A DNA stretch of 5,209 bases from an uncultured Gammaproteobacteria bacterium (GTDB lineage Bacteria; Pseudomonadota; Gammaproteobacteria; Pseudomonadales; Pseudohongiellaceae), in the NCBI GenBank assembly GCA_903889815.1, contig CAISYX010000280.1:1-5209 (forward strand), read 5' to 3'. The position numbers were made by a program, and so were the translations under genes. Positions within the stretch are counted from its first letter, which is position 1. Every line of letters starts with the position of its first letter. This document shows positions 1 through 5,209 of the stretch, one piece after another. The notes below the pieces were generated by a model. It was not told the origin of the DNA, did not search any database, and was given only the letters and a program-made list of their open reading frames with translations.

Positions 1-1
1 C

Positions 2-163
2 TCCCGCCTGCACTTGCACGCTAATCCTGTGCTGACCTCCGGCAAGTGGATCCATTCCGTGGGCGACTTCCTGCGTGGCGCACCGCATCGTGCGACGTGC
101 AAAGCTGTGCTACCGTTGCCCTTCGCCAGAAAACGAGAGCAGGAGTCGGAATGCGTGCAGTGA
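2..163 (+). CDS. possible 3' end of an upstream gene (53 codons visible, partial)
   Basis: This frame is open from the window edge to a TGA at 161-163 and overlaps the next gene's ATG by 13 nt, as is common inside operons. The first roughly 30 codons have a high share of G/C in third position, with peptide stretches such as HANPVLTSGKWIHSVGDFLRG. The tail (FARKREQESECVQ) looks less protein-like. I recognise no family. An open frame of this length is not rare by chance in GC-rich DNA, and two minus-strand frames are also open across most of these 150 bases, so the call is weak. If it is false, positions 1-140 are an upstream leader in which I see no convincing promoter. Confidence 0.27.
   Translation, partial: SRLHLHANPVLTSGKWIHSVGDFLRGAPHRATCKAVLPLPFARKREQESECVQ
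141..145 (+). promoter_or_regulatory. ribosome binding site AGGAG, fixes the start at 151
   Basis: AGGAG lies 5 nt before the ATG at 151. The same frame extends upstream to a GTG at 46, but no Shine-Dalgarno sequence precedes that GTG. The extra 35 residues would also bury the hydrophobic export segment that begins at the ATG. Confidence 0.75.
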
Positions 164-1053
164 TCTATCTCGTCTCCGGCGTTGTGACTGGCTTTCTGCT
201 GTTTCCGCTGCCCTTGCTGTCCGCCCTCGGTACTCTGTTCCAGCCGCTGCCCGAAGTGCAGGATCCCGGGAGCACGATTGCCCTGGTCCCGGACGCTGAC
301 ACCGCCTACGCCCGCACTGCGTTCCTGCGGGGCACCAACAAGGTAGCCACGGAAACGCTGCTGCGTGCCGGACTTGCTCCGGATGCCCTGGAAAAAGGCG
401 CTGATCTGGATGGGGACGGCGACCCGGATGACATACACCTGCGCCTGGAAGTCGTCACTGTAAGCGCAGCCGAGGGCGAGCACTGGGCCTTTGTGCCCAA
501 GGCCTTTGGGCTGGCGCAGTGGCAAGTCCCGCAAGAGCTGCCCGCGGTGTCATCGCCAGCGTCCCCTGACCTGCGCATGGAGCAGGGCGATTCCGTTCTG
601 ATCACTCTCGAGAATTCTTTTCACCTGCCCCTCGCCCTGCAGTTTGAAGGCGTGGATGCCGAAGCGCTCAGCCCTGTCGGGCCGCCCGCGGACCTTGCCG
701 ATGTGGCAATGCCCGGCGAAGCCCGCACCTATCGCCTGACACCAGTCAACGTGGGCGAAGGGCGCTATGGAGCGCAGGACGCCACGGCTGTGACCCGCGG
801 TCTGCAGGGCCGGGTGATCGTCGAAGAAAACCGTCCCGACAACACGCTGGTGACTGTCGACACTGCCTGGCAGCTGCGCGTACCGCCCTTCGCCACCGTC
901 TTGGCCGATACGTCGGTGGCAGCCGCCATGGACACGAGTGACTTGTTGCAATTCAGCGGTTTCGGCCTGGCACTGGGGCTGGCTTTGGCCGGCCTGGGAG
1001 GGCTGCTGTTGCCGATGTGGCGCAAGCGACCTGCGCCCGGGAGACCCACTTGA
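151..1053 (+). CDS. membrane-anchored periplasmic protein with ligand-less multicopper-oxidase-like cupredoxin domain
   Basis: 300 aa. Residues 1-30 form a hydrophobic export segment (MRAVIYLVSG...) without a clear AxA cleavage site, so it may be a signal peptide or an uncleaved anchor. Residues 85-94 (DLDGDGDPDD) form a calcium-loop-like motif of the kind seen in VCBS/FG-GAP repeats. Residues about 138-226 match the N-terminal cupredoxin domain of multicopper oxidases in order: MEQGDSVLITLEN, a strand before EGV, MPGEARTYRL, then GEGRYG and GLQGRVIVEE. In active enzymes two HxH motifs occur here (HFHG and YHSH); this protein has QFEG (164-167) and YGAQ (206-209), so no copper ligand is visible. 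Residues about 268-289 are a transmembrane helix followed by WRKRP, which predicts the domain lies in the periplasm. At 300 aa with one cupredoxin domain it is much shorter than a multi-domain oxidase. It is co-translated with the next gene. The fold is fairly sure; the function is unknown, perhaps structural or as a partner protein. Confidence 0.82.
   Translation: MRAVIYLVSGVVTGFLLFPLPLLSALGTLFQPLPEVQDPGSTIALVPDADTAYARTAFLRGTNKVATETLLRAGLAPDALEKGADLDGDGDPDDIHLRLEVVTVSAAEGEHWAFVPKAFGLAQWQVPQELPAVSSPASPDLRMEQGDSVLITLENSFHLPLALQFEGVDAEALSPVGPPADLADVAMPGEARTYRLTPVNVGEGRYGAQDATAVTRGLQGRVIVEENRPDNTLVTVDTAWQLRVPPFATVLADTSVAAAMDTSDLLQFSGFGLALGLALAGLGGLLLPMWRKRPAPGRPT
1039..1043 (+). promoter_or_regulatory. 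ribosome binding site GGGAG for the TTG start at 1050
   Basis: GGGAG lies 6 nt before TTG 1050 and inside the last codons of the preceding gene. It supports initiation at TTG rather than at ATG 1017, which has no nearby Shine-Dalgarno sequence, or ATG 1071, which has only GAGG at 3 nt spacing. Confidence 0.55.
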
Positions 1054-1745
1054 TCTTCCGTCTGAGGCAAATGTTGGCAATGTCGCTGAGCGCTCTCGGC
1101 TGTGCAATAGCCATGGCCCAGCCTGCCGGAGTACAGCCACTCGTGCAGCCAGAGCCCGGTGTGGAAGTATCCCGCATCGACATAGCCGAGCCACTGCAGC
1201 GCGAGTCCCATGACGCGGCGCCGCCAGCCACACTCTCGCCGTTCTTTGATACTGCCGGCATGGTACTGCACGCCAATACCGCGCAGCTGCCCCAGGACTG
1301 CACGGCCATCAGTGGAGAAGCTGCCTACACCGTGCATGCCGGCACGCGGCACGCACTGCCAGGGACGCAAGAGGTCTTCGCCTATGACATCCGCACGCTA
1401 GTCGTACCTCCCTGCAGTCGCGTCACTGTCACGCTCGTCAACGACGACGCCACCCGCCATCAATGGCTGCTGCAGGGACTGCCCTTCGCGCTGTATCCGG
1501 GCGGCTTGTTCATGCTGGAGGCCAATGGCGGACAGCGCGTCACCGGCACATTCATCGTGCCCGGGGCTGCTGCACGCTACCCCGTGCAGTCCACCAACGC
1601 GCAGAACAGCAGCCCTGGCATGCAGGCTGAGCTGGTCGTGGAGGCGCCAGTGCCGGGATTGCCCCGCGGTTCGCTGGTGCTGATTCTGGCCATGGCCTTG
1701 ACCAGCGGCTCGCTGTTGTTGACCATGCGCAAGCGCTCAGAGTAA
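1050..1745 (+). CDS. membrane-anchored periplasmic cupredoxin resembling a CuA domain without its metal ligands
   Basis: 231 aa from the preferred TTG start, which overlaps the previous TGA as TTGA. This start gives a classical signal peptide: a basic n-region (IFRLRQ), a hydrophobic core and a likely cleavage at AMA|Q near residues 21-24. The ATG at 1071 would lose the basic residues, and the ATG at 1017 would put an unlikely leader in front. Residues about 87-197 form a cupredoxin domain: VTVTLVND, then DATRHQW with His137 where the first CuA ligand sits, GTFIVPG, and the loop at 180-191 (QSTNAQNSSPGM). That loop has the same length as the CuA loop (CxxxCxxxHxxM) and keeps the final G-M, but both Cys are replaced by Q and A and the His by S. 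Cys84 and Cys122 could form a disulphide. Residues about 206-225 are a transmembrane helix followed by MRKRSE. The domain should face the periplasm. A copper-binding role is doubtful; the function is unknown. Confidence 0.8.
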   Translation: MIFRLRQMLAMSLSALGCAIAMAQPAGVQPLVQPEPGVEVSRIDIAEPLQRESHDAAPPATLSPFFDTAGMVLHANTAQLPQDCTAISGEAAYTVHAGTRHALPGTQEVFAYDIRTLVVPPCSRVTVTLVNDDATRHQWLLQGLPFALYPGGLFMLEANGGQRVTGTFIVPGAAARYPVQSTNAQNSSPGMQAELVVEAPVPGLPRGSLVLILAMALTSGSLLLTMRKRSE

Positions 1746-1780
1746 AAAGCGCCCCCGGGAAGCTTTCTTAGAGAATGGAC

Positions 1781-2977
1781 ATGTCAAATCACGCACTCCT
1801 GCGCCCCGCGATTCTGGTCTTGCTCGCCAGCCTCGCGACGGCGTGTCAATCGACCGGCGCGGCCCGTTTCGACCGCCTGCTGGTGGACGATGCCATGGCC
1901 GGCGGCTATGGCGTGGAGGCGGCCGACATCGACGGCGACGGCTTGCGTGACATCGTGGCGCTGGCCACCACGCCGGCGCAGTTCGTGTGGTACCGCAACC
2001 CCGACTGGGAGAAGTACACCATCAGCACCGCGACCAGCGGCAATATCGCCACGGCGCCCCATGATGTCGACGGCGACGGCGACGTTGATCTGGTGCTGGC
2101 CAGTGAGTTCAGCCTGAGCAATTCCACCTCCGGGGGGCTGGTGCAGTGGTTCGAGAATCCTGGCAATCCCCGCGACCAGCAGGCCTGGCAGGCCCACCGC
2201 ATCGACGCGATCCCCACCGCCCACCGTGTGCGCTGGGCCGATGTGCAAGGGGATGGTCGCCATGAGCTGCTGGTACTTCCCATCATCGGGATTGGCGCTG
2301 CTGCTCCCGATTATGCCGCCGGCGCGCAGCTGACTGCTTACGCCGTGCCCGCCGATCCGCGCGGCGTGTGGCCAAAGGTCATCCTCAGCGACACGCTGGA
2401 GATGGCCCATGGGCTACAGATCGAGGACTGGGACGCCGATGGCCGGCAGGATTTTCTGACAGCCAGTTTCGCAGGTATCGAGCTGCTGCAACTGGGGTAC
2501 GACGGTCTGTTTGTCAGTCAGGTGTTGCTGGGGGAAGGCAATCGCGGAACGCGTCCCGCCCAGGGCAGCAGCGAAGTGGCCGTGGGCGTGCTCGATGGCG
2601 AGCGTTTTCTGGCCAGCATCGAGCCATGGCATGGCAATGAAGTGGTGATTTACCAAGCAAGCGGCGAACAGGACCAGCCCTGGCTGCGGCAGGTGATCGA
2701 CGCCGAGTTTCGCGGTGGCCACGCCCTGCTGACCGCGGATCTGAACAATGACGGGCAGGACGAGATTCTGGCCGGCTTTCGGTCGGAACCTTACGGTCTG
2801 CACGCGTACCGTTATCTTCGTGACACCGGGCTGTGGGAGCGCACCTCGCTCAACGCCAGCAGGGTGGCCGTCTCCGGACTGATCGTCGAAGACTTCACCG
2901 GCGATGGCTTCAAGGATGTTGTCGCCATCGGCAGTGCCAGCGCCAACCTCGTGCTGTTCGTCAACGAAGGGCGCTGA
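1781..2977 (+). CDS. FG-GAP/VCBS repeat beta-propeller lipoprotein
   Basis: 398 aa. A signal peptide ends at the lipobox-like LATAC with Cys22, followed by QS, which fits an outer-membrane lipoprotein. The start at ATG 1781 is preferred because GAG lies 7 nt upstream; ATG 1775, two codons earlier in the same frame, is possible but poorly spaced from any Shine-Dalgarno sequence. Six calcium-type loops are visible near residues 49, 95, 154, 216, 320 and 371 (DIDGDGLRD, DVDGDGDVD, DVQGDGRHE, DWDADGRQD, DLNNDGQDE, DFTGDGFKD). Each is followed by a hydrophobic strand. A degenerate unit around 265-295 fills the gap, giving seven blades. Histidines at 148, 210 and 314 each sit six residues before the first Asp of their loop, and His284 lies in an EPWHGN motif. 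Such propellers serve binding and sometimes catalysis (fungal aldos-2-ulose dehydratase uses one). It follows the cupredoxin pair after 35 nt, so co-transcription is likely. The specific role is unknown. Confidence 0.85.
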   Translation: MSNHALLRPAILVLLASLATACQSTGAARFDRLLVDDAMAGGYGVEAADIDGDGLRDIVALATTPAQFVWYRNPDWEKYTISTATSGNIATAPHDVDGDGDVDLVLASEFSLSNSTSGGLVQWFENPGNPRDQQAWQAHRIDAIPTAHRVRWADVQGDGRHELLVLPIIGIGAAAPDYAAGAQLTAYAVPADPRGVWPKVILSDTLEMAHGLQIEDWDADGRQDFLTASFAGIELLQLGYDGLFVSQVLLGEGNRGTRPAQGSSEVAVGVLDGERFLASIEPWHGNEVVIYQASGEQDQPWLRQVIDAEFRGGHALLTADLNNDGQDEILAGFRSEPYGLHAYRYLRDTGLWERTSLNASRVAVSGLIVEDFTGDGFKDVVAIGSASANLVLFVNEGR

Positions 2978-2993
2978 GCCGCTTCAGGGCGCC
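2970..2993. terminator. possible shared hairpin between two convergent genes
   Basis: GGCGCTGA (2970-2977) and TCAGGGCGCC (2984-2993) can pair as GGCGC/GCGCC plus TGA/TCA with a two-base bulge and a six-base loop. The arms contain the stop codons of both converging genes. No T-tract follows on either strand, so it is not a canonical intrinsic terminator. It may slow both polymerases or protect the 3' ends. Evidence is limited to base pairing. Confidence 0.25.
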
Positions 2994-4270
2994 GGGGGTA
3001 CCGGATTGCCGGCAATCCACACCTGACTCAGGGAGCGGGTGTTGGCGATGTCCTCCAGCGGGTTGCGGTCCAGCACCAGCACATCCGCCCACTTGCCTGG
3101 CTCCAGCGTACCGAGATAGTTCAGCCCGAGACAGTCGGCCGCTACCTGGGTGGCAGACTGCAGCACCTGCATGGGCGTCAGGCCTGCCTCCACCATCATG
3201 CTCATCTCCAGATGCTCGAAGTAGCCCTGAAAGCGGGTCGCCGGGCCGGAATCGGTGCCCATGGCCACCTTCACGCCGTTGTCCTGCAGGGTCTTGAGGT
3301 TGCGCAGTGCCATGGGCAGGGCATTGTTCTTGTAATGCTGGGCCGAGGCATTGTCGCGCATGCGCTGCTGGCGTTCGGGCTCGCGCAGCGTGGCGATCAC
3401 TTCCGGGTCCGCATCCCGCAGGAAGAACGGGTCGCTGAAGAAAGCCGGCTCGCTTTCGTACACGAAGGTGGAGAGCTCGCGGGTGAGGGTGGGAACATAG
3501 CAGACATCGGCAGCCTTCATGGCAGACATGAACTCGTCATCCACTTCGGCATCCCGCACGCTGTGGGCAATGAGGTCCGCGCCGGCAGCCAGCGTCGCCT
3601 TGGTATCCGCCAGAGTATAGGTATGCACGGCCAGGGGGATGCCGCGTTTTTCGGATTCCTGGGCGATGGTGGCCACGATCTCCGGCGCCATCTTCGCTGT
3701 GCGTCCCAGATTGTCGTCCACACGGATCTTCACATAGTTCACGCTCTGGTCGGCCACACCGTTCACGGCGCGCACGGCTTGCTCCACCGTTTCAGGGGCC
3801 AGCACGGGGCCTGCCACCAGCAGCCTGGCGTGGTCCAGATACAGCGGGTTCTGTTCGTTGCGGACCTCGAAGCCTTCGTACTCGTCATCGCCCAGACTGT
3901 TCACGGTGGTGACGCCGTAGCGGGCGTAAAGCCCAAGCTGGCGCAGCACATTGCCGCGATCATAGTGGCCGGCTTCCAGGCCGAGCACGTCGCCCACGTG
4001 GCCGTGGGTGTTGATCAAGCCTGGGATCAGCGTCTTGCCCGCGACGTCGATGCGCTGGGCGCCCTCGGGCACTGGTGTGCTGGCGGCGGGGCCGACGGCG
4101 ACGATGCGGCCGTCAGTGGCAACGAGCACCGCGTCCTCGATGGCCGCTGCCCCCGTGCCGTCGATGATGCGTGCCCCCACGAAGGCGAGGGTTCCCGGTG
4201 CCGCAGTGGCGGCAGAACCTGCGCTGGCCAGCAGAATGGCGAAGAGGGTCTTGCGGAATGTGTCGGGCAT
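2984..4270 (-). CDS. exported metal-dependent amidohydrolase (imidazolonepropionase/Xaa-Pro dipeptidase-like)
   Basis: 428 aa. An N-terminal signal peptide (basic TFRK, hydrophobic core, small residues ending near ATAA at 21-24) points to the periplasm. A beta-sandwich segment (VGARIIDGTG, GRIVAVGP) leads to the TIM-barrel amidohydrolase core. All expected metal-site residues are visible: H89 and H91 in NTHGH, the probable carboxylated Lys181 in NYVKI, H216 in AVHTYT, H236 in IAHSV and D340 in GTDSG. The C-terminal LEPGKWADVLVLDRNPLEDI is typical of COG1228-type members. Characterised relatives with signal peptides include peptidases that cleave Xaa-Pro or Xaa-Arg/Lys dipeptides, but the substrate cannot be read from sequence. 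The ATG is supported by AGGAG at 4278-4282 (minus strand), 7 nt away. Length and motifs indicate an intact enzyme. It converges on the propeller gene and diverges from the regulator at 4644. Confidence 0.93.
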   Translation of the reverse strand: MPDTFRKTLFAILLASAGSAATAAPGTLAFVGARIIDGTGAAAIEDAVLVATDGRIVAVGPAASTPVPEGAQRIDVAGKTLIPGLINTHGHVGDVLGLEAGHYDRGNVLRQLGLYARYGVTTVNSLGDDEYEGFEVRNEQNPLYLDHARLLVAGPVLAPETVEQAVRAVNGVADQSVNYVKIRVDDNLGRTAKMAPEIVATIAQESEKRGIPLAVHTYTLADTKATLAAGADLIAHSVRDAEVDDEFMSAMKAADVCYVPTLTRELSTFVYESEPAFFSDPFFLRDADPEVIATLREPERQQRMRDNASAQHYKNNALPMALRNLKTLQDNGVKVAMGTDSGPATRFQGYFEHLEMSMMVEAGLTPMQVLQSATQVAADCLGLNYLGTLEPGKWADVLVLDRNPLEDIANTRSLSQVWIAGNPVPPAP

Positions 4271-4277
4271 CGGGAGT

Positions 4278-4282
4278 CTCCT
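4278..4282 (-). promoter_or_regulatory. ribosome binding site AGGAG of the amidohydrolase
   Basis: On the minus strand AGGAG stands 7 nt before the ATG whose first base is 4270. It confirms that start over longer or shorter alternatives. Confidence 0.8.
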
Positions 4283-4306
4283 GAAGGATGTTCTTGTTGT
4301 GAGGGG

Positions 4307-4561
4307 CTAGAGTAATGCGAGGGGCTGCAGGCTGACAACCGCTTCGTCCGCCAGCACGTCACAGCATACTATGCAGTCTTCCCCGGCGATCTGCGCATTG
4401 AGAAATACGGCAGGCTGGTGGTTTGTTTGTTGTAGCTTGTCAGGGCTTCGCCGAAGCCGTTGCAATAACTGAGCACGAAGCGACTGTTTACCCACTGGGA
4501 CATCGGAAAGATCAGGTCCATCTGAGGCGGCGACAAGGCGGAATGACTCGAATTTCTGCAT
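4307..4561 (-). CDS. doubtful small ORF, hypothetical 84 aa protein
   Basis: This frame encodes a mostly polar peptide (MQKFESFRLVAASDGPDLSD...) with three Cys near the end (DCIVCCD). It ends 36 nt before the amidohydrolase start, on the same strand. In its favour, the codon choice is acceptable, the residue mix is protein-like and the position suits an operon leader gene. Against it, there is no Shine-Dalgarno sequence before the ATG, no recognisable domain, and a second overlapping minus-strand frame (4369-4596) is open too. The segment is also less GC-rich than the neighbouring genes. It could equally be untranslated leader or a decayed gene. Confidence 0.22.
   Translation of the reverse strand: MQKFESFRLVAASDGPDLSDVPVGKQSLRAQLLQRLRRSPDKLQQTNHQPAVFLNAQIAGEDCIVCCDVLADEAVVSLQPLALL
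4364..4374. repeat. perfect 5-bp inverted repeat around one base
   Basis: GCATACTATGC is a perfect palindrome around a central C, about 90 nt upstream of the amidohydrolase start. It could be half of an operator, or chance: short palindromes are common and AraC proteins usually bind direct repeats. Confidence 0.25.
4444..4458. repeat. short hairpin GGCTTC-GCC-GAAGCC
   Basis: A six-base perfect stem with a three-base loop. No T-run follows on either strand, so it is not a normal terminator. It may be a protein-binding palindrome or an RNA structure in the leader of the amidohydrolase transcript. Confidence 0.3.
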
Positions 4562-4586
4562 CGTGTCGGGTTTTGCAGCCCCTGCA

Positions 4587-4615
4587 TTGAGGCCATGGGA
4601 GGACTGTGCTTAGAT
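4587..4615 (+). promoter_or_regulatory. possible sigma70-type promoter of the AraC-family gene
   Basis: TTGAGG (4587-4592) is followed after 17 nt by TTAGAT (4610-4615), which carries an extended -10 TG at 4607-4608. The -10 matches consensus at only three of six positions. The distance to the TTG start at 4644 suits a short leader. The call rests on spacing and position. Confidence 0.25.
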
Positions 4616-4633
4616 ACCGGCCCACATTGCCAC

Positions 4634-4637
4634 GAGG
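4634..4637 (+). promoter_or_regulatory. ribosome binding site GAGG for the TTG start at 4644
   Basis: GAGG lies 6 nt before TTG 4644, the only well-placed start in this frame. The next ATG, at 4689, would remove most of the first membrane helix, and a stop (TAG, 4611-4613) closes the frame upstream. Confidence 0.55.
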
Positions 4638-4643
4638 TGCCTC

Positions 4644-5209
4644 TTGTTACTTTTCAGCGCACAGCTGCTCGCGATCTTCTCGATACTGATGCTGGCCTTC
4701 GGCTATCTGAAAGCCGAAACTCATGACATCAGTGCCAGACTGTTCTTCGTGCTCGCGCTGGGAATTGTGTGCTATCTGATCAATGGCATGTCGCTGTCGC
4801 ACATCGACCCAGCGCTGCGGCTGACGCCAGGCGGCTGGGGAGTCGTTCTGAATCTGGGCGCCAATGCGATTCCGGGGCTGTTCACGCTGTATTGCTACCA
4901 TGTGTTTCAGGACAGTCATCGCACACCCAGGCCGCTGGTGGCACTGCTGGTGGTGCAGCTGGTGCTGGATCATCTGAATTATCGTTCCTACCGGCCCTCC
5001 GCCTTTCTGTCCATTGAAGCCGACAGCTCCCTCTCGCAGTTCCTGCTGGGGCCGGTGCCCGATTTCATTCAGTTGTTCTTCGCCGTCTTTGCCGTGTTCT
5101 GGTGTGCGCGCGGCTGGAGCAATGACCTGGTGGAGACGCGCCGCTTTCTGCGCTGGGTCATCATCATCGTGCAGGGCGGGCTGATTCTGGCGGTGGTGTT
5201 CCTGGAGAA
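4644..5209 (+). CDS. membrane-bound AraC-family transcriptional regulator, N-terminal part (partial)
   Basis: 188 codons are visible and the frame runs off the right edge. The start is TTG. About six hydrophobic segments appear: residues 1-20, 29-44, 62-85, 91-106, 130-152 and 165-188. The layout, with GANAIPGLFTLYCYHVFQD in the third segment and CARGWSNDLVETRRFLRW before the sixth, matches the N-terminal membrane domain of a proteobacterial AraC-family group in which a multi-pass domain precedes a cytoplasmic helix-turn-helix pair. The DNA-binding domain would lie beyond 5209 and is not seen, so the regulator call is inferred from this signature. Such proteins may sense a membrane or periplasmic signal. 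It is divergent from the exported amidohydrolase, which suggests but does not prove that it controls that gene. Alternatively it is another multi-pass membrane protein. Confidence 0.68.
   Translation, partial: MLLFSAQLLAIFSILMLAFGYLKAETHDISARLFFVLALGIVCYLINGMSLSHIDPALRLTPGGWGVVLNLGANAIPGLFTLYCYHVFQDSHRTPRPLVALLVVQLVLDHLNYRSYRPSAFLSIEADSSLSQFLLGPVPDFIQLFFAVFAVFWCARGWSNDLVETRRFLRWVIIIVQGGLILAVVFLE

Larger units (their letters stand above)
4271..4643. other. divergent intergenic region between amidohydrolase and regulator
   Basis: This 373-nt gap separates two divergent genes and must hold the promoters of both. It is visibly richer in A/T than its flanks, notably at 4430-4440 (tttgtttgttgtag) and 4546-4575. 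It holds a perfect inverted repeat GCATA-C-TATGC (4364-4374), a short hairpin (4444-4458) and one possible promoter near the regulator. Apart from the doubtful 84-codon frame I see no gene, tRNA or known RNA. The length leaves room for operators of a divergent regulator. Confidence 0.6.

Noticed and set aside
14..45. TTGCAC as a -35 promoter element upstream of the first gene
   Set aside because: No acceptable -10 sequence lies at 16-18 nt spacing; the region there is GC-rich.
46..150. GTG-initiated N-terminal extension of the first cupredoxin gene
   Set aside because: No ribosome binding site precedes GTG 46. The extension is not signal-like and would place 35 polar residues before the export segment; ATG 151 has a good AGGAG.
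550..1370. Two overlapping minus-strand open frames opposite the cupredoxin genes
   Set aside because: Their translations are low in order and rich in Arg, Ser and Pro, as expected for antisense frames in GC-rich coding DNA. The plus strand has clear signal peptides and cupredoxin motifs.
151..1745. PmoB/AmoB-like subunit of a copper membrane monooxygenase
   Set aside because: PmoB has two cupredoxin domains and two central helices in one chain with defined copper-binding histidines. Here there are two separate single-domain proteins without ligands, and no PmoA- or PmoC-like genes are visible.
1745..1770. Possible terminator hairpin between the second cupredoxin and the propeller gene (AAAGC/GCTTT)
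   Set aside because: Only a five-base, partly A-T stem with an 11-base loop and an imperfect T-tract (CTTTCTTA). The short 35-nt gap and same orientation favour read-through.
1784..2410. Minus-strand open frame of 208 codons within the propeller gene
   Set aside because: Antisense shadow of a gene with six clear calcium-loop repeats; no start signal and no recognisable domain.
3212..4315. Long plus-strand open frame (367 codons, His- and Gly-rich translation) opposite the amidohydrolase
   Set aside because: It is an antisense shadow: the opposite strand carries a full amidohydrolase with all metal-site motifs, and the plus-strand translation shows no domain order.
1..5209. CRISPR arrays, tRNA or rRNA genes, insertion-sequence ends
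   Set aside because: I saw no regularly spaced direct repeats, no cloverleaf-like segment and no paired terminal inverted repeats or transposase motifs anywhere in the window.

Overview
The window is GC-rich and densely coded. Its exported and membrane proteins (Sec signal peptides, a lipoprotein, and a membrane-embedded AraC-type regulator with the 'W..DLVETRR' signature) suggest a Gram-negative proteobacterium, most likely a gammaproteobacterium. This placement is an inference from protein style; no marker gene is present.

Layout. Positions 1-150 hold only a weak candidate for the tail of an upstream gene. Three plus-strand genes follow as a likely operon. 151-1053 encodes a membrane-anchored periplasmic protein with a multicopper-oxidase-like cupredoxin domain. 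1050-1745 encodes a second anchored cupredoxin that resembles the CuA fold of cytochrome oxidase subunit II/NosZ; its probable TTG start overlaps the previous stop by 4 nt. 1781-2977 encodes a lipoprotein that is probably a seven-bladed FG-GAP/VCBS beta-propeller. Converging on it, with only 6 nt between the two stop codons, is a minus-strand exported amidohydrolase (2984-4270). A less GC-rich gap (4271-4643) follows, holding a doubtful 84-codon reading frame and short inverted repeats. At the right edge the 5' part of a membrane-bound AraC-family regulator begins from a probable TTG start at 4644 and runs off the window.

How the genes may work together. The most unusual part is the left operon. 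Both cupredoxin proteins keep recognisable copper-protein scaffolds, but the positions that normally hold copper ligands are occupied by non-ligand residues. Both have an N-terminal export segment and one C-terminal transmembrane anchor followed by a basic tail. They look like a co-translated pair of non-metallated, surface-facing partner proteins, followed by a calcium-loop propeller lipoprotein that probably sits in the same envelope compartment. Their function is unknown to me. The right half looks like a separate, divergently arranged unit: a periplasmic hydrolase and a membrane regulator that could sense a small molecule related to the hydrolase substrate. That link rests on position only.
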